DNA of 64,000 nt. Source: Sodiomyces alkalinus F11 (lineage: Eukaryota; Ascomycota; Sordariomycetes; Glomerellales; Plectosphaerellaceae). Shown here piece after piece: positions 1 to 10,799 of the stretch. The stretch spans positions 6,423,464 to 6,487,463 of the forward strand of contig NW_021167080.1 in the NCBI RefSeq assembly GCF_003711515.1, given 5' to 3'. The stretch's first letter is position 1. Each line of letters begins with the position of its first letter. The notes beneath the pieces are model-generated. The model saw nothing but the letters and a program-made list of their open reading frames with translations. It was not told where the DNA came from and ran no database searches. The position numbers and the translations under genes are program-made.

Positions 1-1165
1 GGCAGTTTTTATTCGACTCGACGGTGGTGGATCCGTCCGCGTGTCGTCTGTCGTCTGTCGTTGTGTCGCGTGTAGTGTCGCTACGTGCAAGTCACAGGCT
101 GTCGTTCAAAGAGAGCCAGCGTAGGAAGGAAGAATCCGCCGAGAACGAATCCCAGAAGATAAGACAAAGAAACGAATGACTGTCCAGCCCAAGATCGTGA
201 GTGGGACGGACGGGACAATAGGTAGAACGAACGGGGGGGGGACTGAGCACCGAAGATTAGAACGAGGGAAATATGGAAAAGATGGACGGTCTGGTCCAAA
301 GTTGGTAATGAGAACGTTGGAAAAGGAGGAGAAGGAGAGATAAAAAATGAGGAGACAGGAAGACGGAGTTCCGGGGTTCTAGTCTGAGGATCACGGGATT
401 TCGAGAGCGGAAGTCACTTCGCACGGAGCAGAGGTAAGAAAGGGAAAGAGAGCATCTCACAAATAACAGCCAAATACGGTACACAATGAAAGTATTCCGC
501 ACTGTATATGTAGTGGACGTATATGATTGTTCGGAGTCCGAAGTACCTATTGACACTGAGATACTGATACAGTACCTTATCCATAAGGTAATTAGCAAGG
601 AAAGGTACACGTTGTACGGATAGAGTACGACTATTCATCCAGACATATACCTACCGTAACCTTACTGCATACGGAGTACTCTATCCGTACTCGGTGCTCC
701 GCCCCTTGCTTGGCTTTATGCTAATAAACTGGTTTGCGAATAAATCCATGGTCACGCCCACGACACGTCGTGGTTCGCAAACCCAGAGTTCTCGAGCAAG
801 TTAGGATACGAAGCCAGACCCAAAGAAGTGGAGAGCGTTTCTTTAACCGGGCCCAACGTCCCGTCAAGTCTAGTCTTTCATTGGACCGAGCCACGAGCCA
901 TATCCCAGCAAGGCTTACGAATCCCCGTTCCATGGCAGGCCGCCAGTCCACTAATTTCTAGTCTGCCGTCCACTGGCATGGCTGTCGTGGCGTCGGCTAG
1001 AACTTGAAGAACCCCTGACTGGAGCTGAACTGGCAAGGTACCTTAGATACGAAGAACCGATAGGTATTGTCATGCATCGAATCGACTACAGGAATAGGGA
1101 AAGGATCTTATGGCTGTACTATTTTTGCTCTCGGGTATTTCGCACCTCCACTTGTTGATCCCTTA

Positions 1166-1203
<38 letters not shown>

Positions 1204-2571
1204 ATTACTCATGACGAGAAAAGGGGTCAAGTGGGAAAGCGAGCGGTTCGAGTAAGCCTATCCTTAGTTCATCCCGTTTACTCCGAGCCCTGATCAGAGA
1301 GATGGGGCCGGCGACTGCCTTAGACGCCTAAACCCATACCTTGACGGGAACGGCATGACCAAGGCGTCTTCTTCCTGTGTTCCTAATCTCGGAGAGAGGA
1401 CGGTGCCAACTTGCCTTTTGACTTTACCTTAGCCTGTAATTACCTCGTCAAGCCCTTCGGTATCTCTTAATCAACCACTAGCTCCATTGATCGACCCGAA
1501 TGAATAATTCTCAAAGTTTTGGCGGGGGCCTTTTCTTTCCTTTTTTGTAAATACTTCATACAAACCTTCGTATGTCGGCTCCCACAGCTGCCCTCCATCT
1601 CCATAGGTTCCGTCCGTCGGAGGATGTAGTACTTCTGGTCCTATTGCCGCTTGTGTGATGCGATGCAAACCGTTAACGGCGTAGACTTGTTTGGTGATGG
1701 GTAGGCTTGATTAATTCAATTTAGTACTAGGGGAGTTTGCAATGAACTTTTCGCATTGTCCTCTATAGAGGTCACTTTCACGTCCTGAATCCAACAACAG
1801 AGTTGGCCGTCCTGAACATACAGACATGGACATTGTAACGTTACTCTCACCATCATCATCATCATCCAGACTGGCGCCACAGATGAAACGCAAAATAAGC
1901 TTTGTTTTCAGCTCGTAGTTCGAATCTCGACATTGCCGCGTGTCATCAGGCGAGCCGCTCATGCATCCTGCATCCCGCCCGCTGCGTTCCTCTCAATGGC
2001 TGTTGACTTCTTCGGGACCGTTCCGTAGTTAAACATGACGCCCTGTGTTCTTTTATATCCAGGCAAGCGCACTATGCTTCCACACGTATGCCGTATGTCG
2101 TATGTACCCTCGGTTTGCAGCACGTAGCTCGACGAAGAAGAATAACAAGAAAAGGAGGCCGAGGTTGACTAAGTAAAAACAGCATATATCACATATTCTC
2201 AGACGAGTTGTAAACAGACCGTTTAGTATATAGATACATATAATTCGTTCCATACATATGCCTCCATCATCAGCCATACATAGCCGTAGTTGGAGGCCGG
2301 GAATGTCGTCCAACGTGTAACCAACCTTCCTTTTGTATCCAAGCCACACTCGACCAAAGAATGTGAATTAGACCAGCGTTGGGAATACCTATAACCCATC
2401 TCCATGCACTCACCCAATGTGCCCGTATTCCATCTTGCCCGTATATCCGACCACCACAGCTGAAACTAATAAGCATAATCCTGGGCGGCCCCTCGAAACC
2501 CCTCCCCAATCATAATAAAAGAAAAAAAAGGAAGAAAGAAAAGCATAAAACTTAGCCAGACACGACTCAAA
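1..2571. other. Gene-island intergenic DNA, no recognisable gene
   Basis: This stretch has ordinary CA/TG content, so it belongs to the non-RIP compartment. Open frames on both strands are short (below about 120 codons), overlap each other and match no family I recognise. It holds a CT microsatellite at 1170-1199, a palindromic motif around TACGGAGTACT near 670-680, and an A-rich stretch near 2516-2545 just 3' of the next gene, which may be its 3' UTR region. A non-coding RNA or a small lineage-specific gene cannot be excluded by eye. Confidence 0.6.
1170..1199. repeat. (CT)15 microsatellite
   Basis: A pure CT dinucleotide run lies in intergenic DNA about 1.4 kb downstream (3') of the AT-hook gene. 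No gene overlaps it. Confidence 0.95.
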
Positions 2572-3710
2572 TCAGACTGGCCCCTGGCTCCTCGTCCTAC
2601 GCTCCGTCTTTCCAACAGAAGGAATCACCTTCTTCACTTTCTTGGCCATCTTCTGGCCCACAGACTCCTTCTCCCTGCCGTTTGTCGCGCCATTGGCCTT
2701 GGGCGGCCGCCCGGGCTTGCGCTTCTTGCTCGCTGCAGCGTCATCGTGGCCATTTGGCGACTCCCCGAGCTCGTCCGCCTTGCGCTTCTTTTCGCCAGGT
2801 TGCAACGATTGTGTCTCGGCCTTGGCTTCAGGTTCGGCCTCGGTCTTGCCGTCCTCGTCGCTAGGTTTGGCTTCGGTAGCGGGCGCAACTGCGGGCTGCG
2901 CGGCCTCGGCGTCCGCGAGCGCGCCCGTCATCTCTACGTCCTTGGATGGCACGGCCGGCGCCGCATCGCCGTTGACGCCCGAAGGCTTGTCAATGACCGG
3001 CTCATCGGCTGCGGCACCTGGTTTCTGTTCTGCCTTGTTGGGATTTTCCGTCTCTGCAGTGGCCGTTCCGGCTTCTGCTTCGGGTTGGCCTGCAGAGGGA
3101 GGTTGCTCGGCGGATTTATCGACGGTTTCTGTCGCAGGTTCTGCGGCGGCGGCAGCGGCTTCCGTGGCCGATGGCTCGACAGCCGAAGCAGCAGGCCCTG
3201 CAGGGGCATGGGCACTAGTGCCTATAGTAGGAGCTTCATTGTCCGTGACGTCCTCTACGGTGGCGGGTTTGGGGGCATCGGCGGCGGCGGCGGCGGCGGA
3301 CTCGGCGGGTTTGCTGGCCTCCGATGTGGATGCCGGTGCTGGCACCGCGGCCGTAGGCTCAACCGGTTTCGCAGTGTCGGTCTCAGCGCTTTGAGGGACA
3401 TTGGCGGGGGGTTCGGGAACGGCGGGCTCAGCGGCTGTACGGAAGTGAGGTCTGTCAGCGCCATTCCGTCTTTATGGAGAACAATGGAGGTAGCGTGGTA
3501 GTGACGGGCGAGTCGCTGCAGGAGACCGGGCTGCCCATCAAATCGCATCGCTGGCAATTCATGAGAAGCTGCGCGGACTTGGTCGACCCCAATGGCGCAT
3601 CTCCCATATTCAGCGACGAGGGATAGTACGTTGCGTACATGATGGTATATCTCACCTTTGTTGGTATCCGGGACAGCTGGGATAGCTCCGGGAACAGGGT
3701 TGGAGTCCAT
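2572..3710 (-). CDS. AT-hook, Ala/Pro/Glu-rich nuclear protein (hypothetical)
   Basis: I read two exons: 3710-3656 (ATG at 3710) and 3434-2572, giving 305 aa. The 221-nt intron has donor GTGAGA after AACAAAG, branch site GCTGACA and acceptor TACAG. It joins codon GCC in phase 1, which makes the long downstream frame continuous. The protein is mostly low-complexity Ala/Pro/Glu/Thr. Near the C terminus there are basic NLS-like clusters (EKKRKADE, about residues 233-240) and an AT-hook core RKPGRPPK (about 257-264), followed by a Lys/Arg-rich tail. AT-hooks bind the minor groove of AT-rich DNA, so a chromatin or DNA-binding role is inferred from that motif alone. No enzymatic domain is visible. 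The antisense frames over the same DNA are GC-bias shadows. The frame from 3710 also stays open through the intron, so the exon 1 model is less certain than the C-terminal exon. Confidence 0.72.
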
Positions 3711-4823
3711 TATGATGACGAGAAATACAACTTTAGAAGTGCGCACAGCGTCGCTGATCGGAAAAGTAACGCAGGAACAGGCTTAAGCGAGAGCCGACGT
3801 CGGGACGAAAACCGGGGCTAGAGAGAGCGCTTTGAAGGCGCCGTGATGATACAATGTGCACTTCTCTGGCGTTTGGGTGTGGAACTGACGACGTTAGGAA
3901 AGGGAATATGCGCCGTTAGCGATGAATTATGATGTGTTGGCGTTGGAGTTGTGAAGAGGAGGTAATGGTGGGAAGACGAGAGCAAGAAAATAAGTGGGAA
4001 AAGCTGTAATAATGGGCTGATGTAAGGGAACGGTTACAGAAGATACACAAGATGAGACTGGGAATCGGATTTACGGATTATGGAGTACGGAGTATTATTA
4101 CGCAGTGGTTCTTGCCGACAGGCTCTGTTGCAAGACGTTTGTGGCATGGGCTGGGTCGGACCAGGGGGAAAGTTCCACACAGGAAGGTAGAAGGGGGAAC
4201 GGGGAGTCGAGAGGAGGAGTCGAGAAGCTTCGGAATTGGCAGTTTCTATTTGCCTACCGTAGCTCGAGAACGTTAATAACCGAAGTCTTCTCACAGTCAA
4301 AATTGGCGGGAAGGTGACTTTTTTGGTGTTGCGTCGTCGTTTCAATGCCAGCGGGTCCGGTGACGTGATGACTTTGGGGTTTCTAGGGGAAGTTGAGCTT
4401 CGACCCGGGTCATAGCTCCAAGCAACACAGTGCAATTTAACGCATATTGTAAACCAGCCTCATTTTTGTATGTATGAGTACAGTGTAAATAAGCGTTGAA
4501 GAAGTGCCTCCCCCCGTAGGAACCGACAGGGTATAGTGGGGCGCGCTGAAGACGCTACATAGATGCAACCAATCACAAGACGTTTACGCATGCGGAGTAG
4601 ACCCACATACCCGCACATCCACACACACGCACTCACGCCATCATTTGACATGCAGGGTCAACGGGGAGCCGCCAAAGCTACGATTCGAACTCGTACCTAC
4701 GAATAGAGACGAAGGGGAAACATACCTGACCCAGTAAAAGGGCAACCTGGTCTCCCTAAGAACATATAGAACGTACGCCCGTTATTTGAATGGTTCTTCG
4801 AGATAGGACAGCTTCCTTCCCGC
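3711..4823. other. Intergenic region between AT-hook and TRAPPC12 genes
   Basis: Ordinary composition and only short open frames. It contains a double TACGGAGTA-type motif at 4080-4096. It must hold the promoter of the AT-hook gene (next to 3711) and the 3' end of the TRAPPC12 gene. No TATA box or tRNA could be assigned with confidence. Confidence 0.6.
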
Positions 4824-6390
4824 CTATAGTTTGAAGTCGACATTGTACTTCTCCCACCCCTTAGGGGTCTCCTCAAATCCGGCGACCTTCTCTGTCAGCC
4901 GCATCTTGAGAGCCCTCTGCCGCTCTGTACATAATTCGTATATAGTGGCCAAGTTGAAGAGAAGCGTGTGAGACGAATAGCCTGCATCCACCAGCTTCTC
5001 CAAGACCTCGCGTCCCTGTACTTGCCCGTTAGCACCATGCTGGCAGGAAAAGGGGGAGACAATGTTAAGAAAAAGAAGAAGAAAAAAAAAGGAGAGAGAG
5101 AGAGAGGTAAGCCGAGGGGAAACGAAAGGCGCAAAACTGGCCTACCTCGTTCATGTTGCCCGTGTATAGCTGGCACACAGCAATGTTCACGCCGACCATC
5201 TCATCATCTACTTCCTCCCTCAACACCTCCCATATTCGTTGCGCCGCGGCGTAGTTCCCGTCCGCCATTTCACATAGCGCCGCCACAACTTGCTCCACGT
5301 GTCTCCCATCCTCCCCCACGCCGCTCACACACCGCCTCGCCGCCTCGACGTCTCCCAAATGGAGCCATAGGAGCGCCCTCGCCAGCGCCATCTTCCCGTC
5401 CCCGTCATCCCGCAGGGTGCCCAGATGATACGCCGCCCCGGACAAGTCATCCATCTCAATGAGCGCCCCGGCAACTTTGACGCCCAGGTCGTGGAGACGG
5501 GCCTTCCACAGCTCACGCGCCGAATTGTCGTGCCGTGACGCCGCGCGACCGATCTGCTCCCGTGCCTCCCGCGCCAGGTCGTGGTAGCTCATCACAGACC
5601 TCCTAGGATCGCCAAACCCGATGGCCTGGAGCCTGACGTTGAGGACTCGCAGGTGCCACGGCACGAGGTGCTCACCCGTCGCGTCGTCCACGTATAGGGC
5701 CGTGTTGCTGAGGTCTTCGAGAGCGCGCACTTCCTGCGCTGCGAGCGATGTCGCTTCGATGAGCGTCAGGCATGCTAGCCGCGTGTACAGCAGGTCGAAG
5801 ATGCGTCGGTGGTCGGACGGGTCGATGGGGGGGTTGGAGGGTGATGATGACGTCAGCTCCTGGACGGCGGCGATGGCTGCGGCGCGGAAGTGGCCTTTTT
5901 CGAGGAGGTCGGAGAGTGGTGCATCGGGGTTGGGTTGCTTGGGCGAATTTCGGAAGGCGGCGGGCACGTTGAGAGGTGTGAGGGGGTGGTAAATTTCGGG
6001 ACGTAGGAGGAAGCTGAAGTCTTTCGGAATGGGTGCTCGGAGGACTTTGGGCGGCGGAGTGGGAGAGCCGACGGGGGATCGTGATCGGAGGGAGGGATGA
6101 CCGGGGAGTCCTTTGTGCTGTGGCGGGTCGAGTCTTGGTGACGAGAGTGGATCGTTCAACGGTAAGCTGGGTTATCGGATGTCAGTTATGCAGCTGATGG
6201 TTGTCGCGTGGTAGACGAATGCCAAAGTAAATGGTGTATGAGCACAGGGGCACAGGGGCAACGGTATAGAGACTCACTCATCCACGTCCAGGGGTCCCTT
6301 CGTAGACGATCTCGGACGCGAAGCTGCCGGCCAAACGTCAGCACGCAAAGACATAGGGGTTGTCAAGCGGGAGTGGCAGGTCTGAGACAT
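4824..6390 (-). CDS. TRAPP complex subunit, TRAPPC12-like
   Basis: Three exons: 6390-6278, 6166-5146 and 5015-4824, total 441 aa. Intron 1 (6277-6167) has donor GTGAGTC, branch AACTGAC and acceptor CCCAG, and joins GA|C as Asp. Intron 2 (5145-5016) has donor GTAGGC, branch GCTAACG and acceptor TACAG, in phase 0. The product begins with a Ser/Pro-rich N-terminal region (RSSTKGPLDVDDLPLNDPLS across the first junction). It continues with the conserved segment RPEIYHPLTPLNVP and then helical TPR-like repeats to the C terminus (GREVLEKLVDAG, NLATIYELCTERQ). TRAPPC12 proteins are subunits of metazoan TRAPPIII and of fungal TRAPP, acting in Rab activation and ER-Golgi/autophagy traffic; this is a family-level assignment. 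Met13 could also serve as start. Exon 3 is essential: without it the ORF runs into intron 2. Confidence 0.88.
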
Positions 6391-6664
6391 GGCCGAAGCA
6401 GAACAGGGGAGATTTTCGGGGAATGCTGGATCATCGCGATTCAATGCTGGCTCTTATTGTTGAAGGCCCACCTTTTGTCGCTGATTTGTTCCTAGTATGC
6501 CCTTGAGACACGTTTCCCTGTTGTTGGCTCATCGTGCCATCCTAGGCGTGGGCGGCGAGGCGAGTTTATGGTCGTGGACCTTAGTTTGTGGTCCCTGATA
6601 GGAGCTGTTGGATGGTGGAAGGTCGATATCGGGGCGTGACTTCGGTTTAATTCCGGGTTAGTTT

Positions 6665-6923
6665 TATCGCACGTCAAAAGGCACTTGGATGATTAACTTA
6701 GTAGAGCAGAAATCTTGTGTGTGTGTATTATGTCTAGTTATATCTGGGTGAGTCTCTTATACCCTTAATTTAGGTGGTGAAGACTCTGTTATAGGTACTA
6801 TGTTATTTGGATCCTATCCGGTCTTTTCCGGTATCCGCCCCTATTATATCCGAAGCCCTTAGTTATAGCGTGGATCCTCCCTACCCCTATAGACCACGTT
6901 ATAGTCTGTGTGCCTATACGATA
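6665..6923 (-). repeat. Copia-1 3' LTR (259 bp)
   Basis: Aligns end to end with 21808-22069. The outer roughly 100 bp, next to the TRAPPC12 gene, keeps CA and TG dinucleotides that the inner LTR has lost, for example CGCACGTCAAAAGG against CGTATATTAAAAGG. Confidence 0.92.
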
Positions 6924-8309
6924 CATCCCCTTAGTTAAGGTAGGTCTTCTTAGGTTAACTAACTAATTAGAGGCTTCGGTTTAAACTAAACGCTCTTAGC
7001 TTTTCTATCGTAAAATTAATAGTTAAGGGAAAAACGCCCTTGTAAAAGGGATCTAAATCCGCCCTATTTAACCGTTTAATTTAATTCTATCTTAATTAGT
7101 TCCTCGATCCTAATTAGCCGGATCTACTTAATTGAATCTATATCTATCGGATCTACTACGCCCTCGGAGGCTGTTATTATCGTTACGGCCACGGCTTTAG
7201 CTATAGCTTTAGCGTGTTTAATCTCTTCGTGTAGTTATTTCGACTACTCGATACAATCCTTTTAATCCGTTAAATTAAGCTATTACTATAGTCTTTTAAT
7301 CCCTGCCTCCGGTAATGCCTTCGTTAAACCGTCCACGATTATATTCTTTATATTAACGTATATAACCTTAAAGAGGCCTTACTATACTAATTAGCACGCC
7401 TACTAGTTATAAATATCGATATACCGTAGCCTTATTCGTAGGCGTTATGCCTTCTTATTAACGAGGTTAATAGTCTGCTAATTATCGTAGTATAGCTATA
7501 GTTATTATTAATCTAACCGGAGTTCTAAATCCCTTAATATCCGGCTAACAAATAGCGTCTCTTTAGCGGCCTCTATAAGAGTAAGTAGTTCCGATTCTGT
7601 TAACGATGCCGTAACTATCGGTTACTTACCCGCCTTCTAGTTAATAATACCGCCGAAAAGCTTTATTGTGTATCCTTAGGAGCTCTTACGGTCTAGATTA
7701 TCCCCGAAGGACGTGTCGCTTACGGTTAGGAAGAGTCTATCCCTACCGAATTCTAGGTAATAATGCCTTATATAATATAAGAATAGTAGCACTTATTAAG
7801 CCCTTTAAAGGTAGTTAGAGGAGGGGTTAACGTTATATTAGAAAAGCTTTAAATAGGTAAACGCGATTTCGGGTCTTATTATAATAGCGGTGTACAGGAT
7901 AGAACCGATTATACCCTAATACTAATAGACCTTAGGAATCGACGCGCGTATACTATCACGTGGTATTAGCGGCTTTATAGTTAATAATAGAACCTTTAGT
8001 GGTTTTCGGTAAAGGATATCTACGTAGTATTTAACTGCGATCTTCTCTACGTAAAAGGATTATAATAGCTATAACCTATATATAGCTCTATCCCTTAAAA
8101 CCTTAATTCCTAGGAACTAACGGATTTTATCGCCTCCTAATAGCCTATAGCTTTGTTTAAGGGCAGCCTTAAGGTCGTCGGCGTTAGTCTTACGATCTCT
8201 ATAGTAGATAAGTCCGATATCGTTAACGTAGAAGAATAGGATTAAACTATCGCGGATTATAATATAGGGGTTGTTAAGTATAGCCGTAAATCCTATCTTT
8301 TATAGTATA
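6924..8309 (-). pseudogene. Copia-1 pol 3' part: end of reverse transcriptase plus RNase H
   Basis: Read on the minus strand, the sequence near 8215-8240 gives LILFFYVNDIGL, the copia RT active-site block with YVDD changed to YVND. Near 7600-7720 comes the RNase H block with GDNLDRKSS and KLFGG, then ESELLTL, typical of Ty1/copia RNase H. Many in-frame TAG and TAA codons interrupt it. The frame resumes across the nested gypsy element at 17277. Confidence 0.88.
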
Positions 8310-8661
8310 TATTAGGTGCCTATAGTAGTGGTTATACTGGGTCCCTAGTATAAACCCACAGGGATCCAGGTATGCCTAGTCTAAGACCTCTCGAGGCATA
8401 AATAAAGTAAGTTATTATATAGTAAACAGAATAGTCCCTCGAAGCAAATAAGGTAGCCCTTAAGGAAGTAAATAAATAGTCCTCGAGGAGTAGAGCGTAG
8501 CTTTAAGGAGCGAGGGAGCCTCCCCTTAGAAGAGGGAGGCTAGCGATTAATCTGATTCTTTAGCTATACCTATATTCTAACCCCATTATAATTCTATCGT
8601 GATTATACCTGGTTCCTTACTTAACCCTACCTTTTCACTCTTTACGACTACCTATTTAATA
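8310..8661 (+). repeat. Chromovirus-1 5' LTR (352 bp)
   Basis: Same length as the 3' copy. The two differ mostly by C/T and G/A changes at CA or TG positions. The sequence runs from TATTAGGTGCC to CTATTTAATA, where the 3' copy still reads CTATTTGACA. Confidence 0.93.
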
Positions 8662-8769
8662 TTTTAATCGCTCTACCCTTAAGGGCGCGAAGACCGTTAA
8701 GGAGAGTCACTAAGATATCTAACTATCACGAAATAAACGATCCTACCTTTAATTTTAATAAGGCTGCTA

Positions 8770-10260
8770 GTTAGTTTAAGTGATAGCTCCACGATAGCGA
8801 GACCGCCTTTATAGAAAACGACCCCGCTAATAAGGAATATAACAGGAACACGCCGGGAACTAATACTACTCCTACCTTTATTACCGCACCGGTACCTATT
8901 CCTGCCCCTATACCTACTCCTATCACTAGCATTACCTTTACTACTACCTCTACCCCTATCACCGTCCCCGTCCCTCCTATAACTATAACGGGACCCGCGT
9001 ATAACCCTAACCTACCCCCGTATACGAACGTTAACCTAGCCACGCTAATAGAGGAATAACTAAACGAACGCGTTAAGTGGATAAAGGCGTAGAACCACTA
9101 TAAGCGTAAGCTCGCTTATCTCGCTAAGCTTAAGGCGGATATTACCGCTATCGCTGTTACCGCCACTACTACGGCCGCTATTAATCCTACTATTAATCCT
9201 AGCCCGGCCGATATCACCTACCGTCGTATAGCCGAACCTTGGCGTCGTATTATCGTAACCCCGTTAGGGTCCTAGTATACTCACGATATATCTACGATAT
9301 TATCTATACACGGATCCGCTATATAGGCTAAGTTTAATTTTACCCTTCTAAAATAGGATAGCGTGTTCTAGGCTAAAGATCGCACGTTTATTTAGGAGAC
9401 TAACTAGCGGTTCGACCTAGATTCTTAATCCTTTCCCACGGACGCTGCGAAAAACTACTTCGTTATATCGTGCCTCCCCTATTACCTTAAGGAGCGCTAG
9501 TAGGCGGAACTACAATATAAGTACGATAGCGACTCTAATAGGGTTAGCTAGGCCGCCCTATAAGCCTGGTTATTCTATTAGGTTAACGATAATAACACCC
9601 GCCTATAAGAGGTAGCGGTATAAATCTAGAGCGAGTCTATCTCCTCCTAGAGAGAGGGGGAGTCTTACGCTAAATTTATTTAACGGTAGGAAGCCCTAGA
9701 GTCGGAACTACCAGGCAAACTCCTAGACTAATAGAGGATTTAGATAGTACTAATAAGGGTCCTCCTACTTATTTAGGACTATATAGTATCTATAAGGGCT
9801 CCTAAGGACTACTAGGATCTAGCCCCGGCCTATTATAGGGCTAAGGCTTTAATTGTTAATAACGGGCTAACTATTACTCGAGTAGACTTCTAGTCTAATG
9901 CCTAATAACGTCGTTTCCGTTCGTGTGCCCTAGGATAGAGTACCTAGACGGCCACCTATGGTTCCACTAGTATCCCCGCGTCTACCCCTACGCCTACCCT
10001 AACCTTTACTCCTAGCTACCCTATACGCCCTAGACTGTTATCGTACCTCGATTCTATTACTTACTATAACTATAACTAAAAGGGGTACTACGCTACTATA
10101 TACCTTAGCCCTTATACCGAGCGGTCGCGCTCGAGTAATCATAACCCGAATACCTAGCCGGTATCCACGTCTTATCCTATAGTCGGCCGTGTTACGGGTA
10201 AGGTGTCCTAAGGGTAATACCCACCTTAAATAACCCCCTCTACCACTATTATACTAGTAA
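8770..10260 (+). pseudogene. Chromovirus-1 gag remnant
   Basis: The first part (about 8820-9050) encodes a Pro/Thr/Ile-rich segment. Around 9400-9720 the plus-strand reading contains FPTDAAKNYFV, AELQYKYDSDSN and ESELPGKLL, which resembles the capsid-like part of retrotransposon gag. Frequent TAG/TAA codons close it. No zinc knuckle could be made out. Boundaries are approximate. Confidence 0.6.
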
Positions 10261-10799
10261 AGGCACGCGTTTCCCTTCGCCGAGGTAGGGAATAGGTATA
10301 AACGTCGGCTCTCCTTAATGGAGGCGCCGATATTAACGTTTTGGATTAGTCCCTCCTAGGACCTAATTAGGTTCCCGAGGGGTCCCCGGTCCCGGTATCC
10401 TAGATTACGGAAGGATAAACGAAGATAACTCTAGAATCACTTTATAGGATTATTATCGTGATAGACTATTAGGGGCGAAAAAGGTATAACGCGCCGAGTT
10501 CCATGTTATAAATCTTATAGGCGCGAAGATTATCCTAGGGAGGCTGTGGCTTATAGCCGTTAACCCTAACGTTAATTAGCAGTATAGTATATAGACTTAC
10601 CCCTTAACCTACGTAGAACTTAGTATGGTTATATCCCTAAGAGAGCTGCATAGGGTAGTTAGATAAGCTAAGTCTACCCTTACTCTAACCTATATAGATT
10701 CCACGCGGGGCCTATATATCGGCTATATCGGCCTAGCAAAAAACCCTTTAATAGGATATAGAGATAAATTCTTAGAAGCCGGGGCACCCGCTACTACGC

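Noticed and set aside
2642..3501. Two long plus-strand open frames over the AT-hook gene
   Set aside because: They mirror the GC-rich Ala/Pro codons of the minus-strand gene and lack any domain.
4655..4770. Possible tRNA on the minus strand (B-box-like GTTCGAATC)
   Set aside because: The T-stem does not pair in the normal register, no matching acceptor stem (GCCAAAG) lies upstream and no proper A box is present.
8771..9043. 90-codon minus-strand frame in the chromovirus
   Set aside because: Complement of a Pro/Thr/Ile-rich gag segment; composition artefact.
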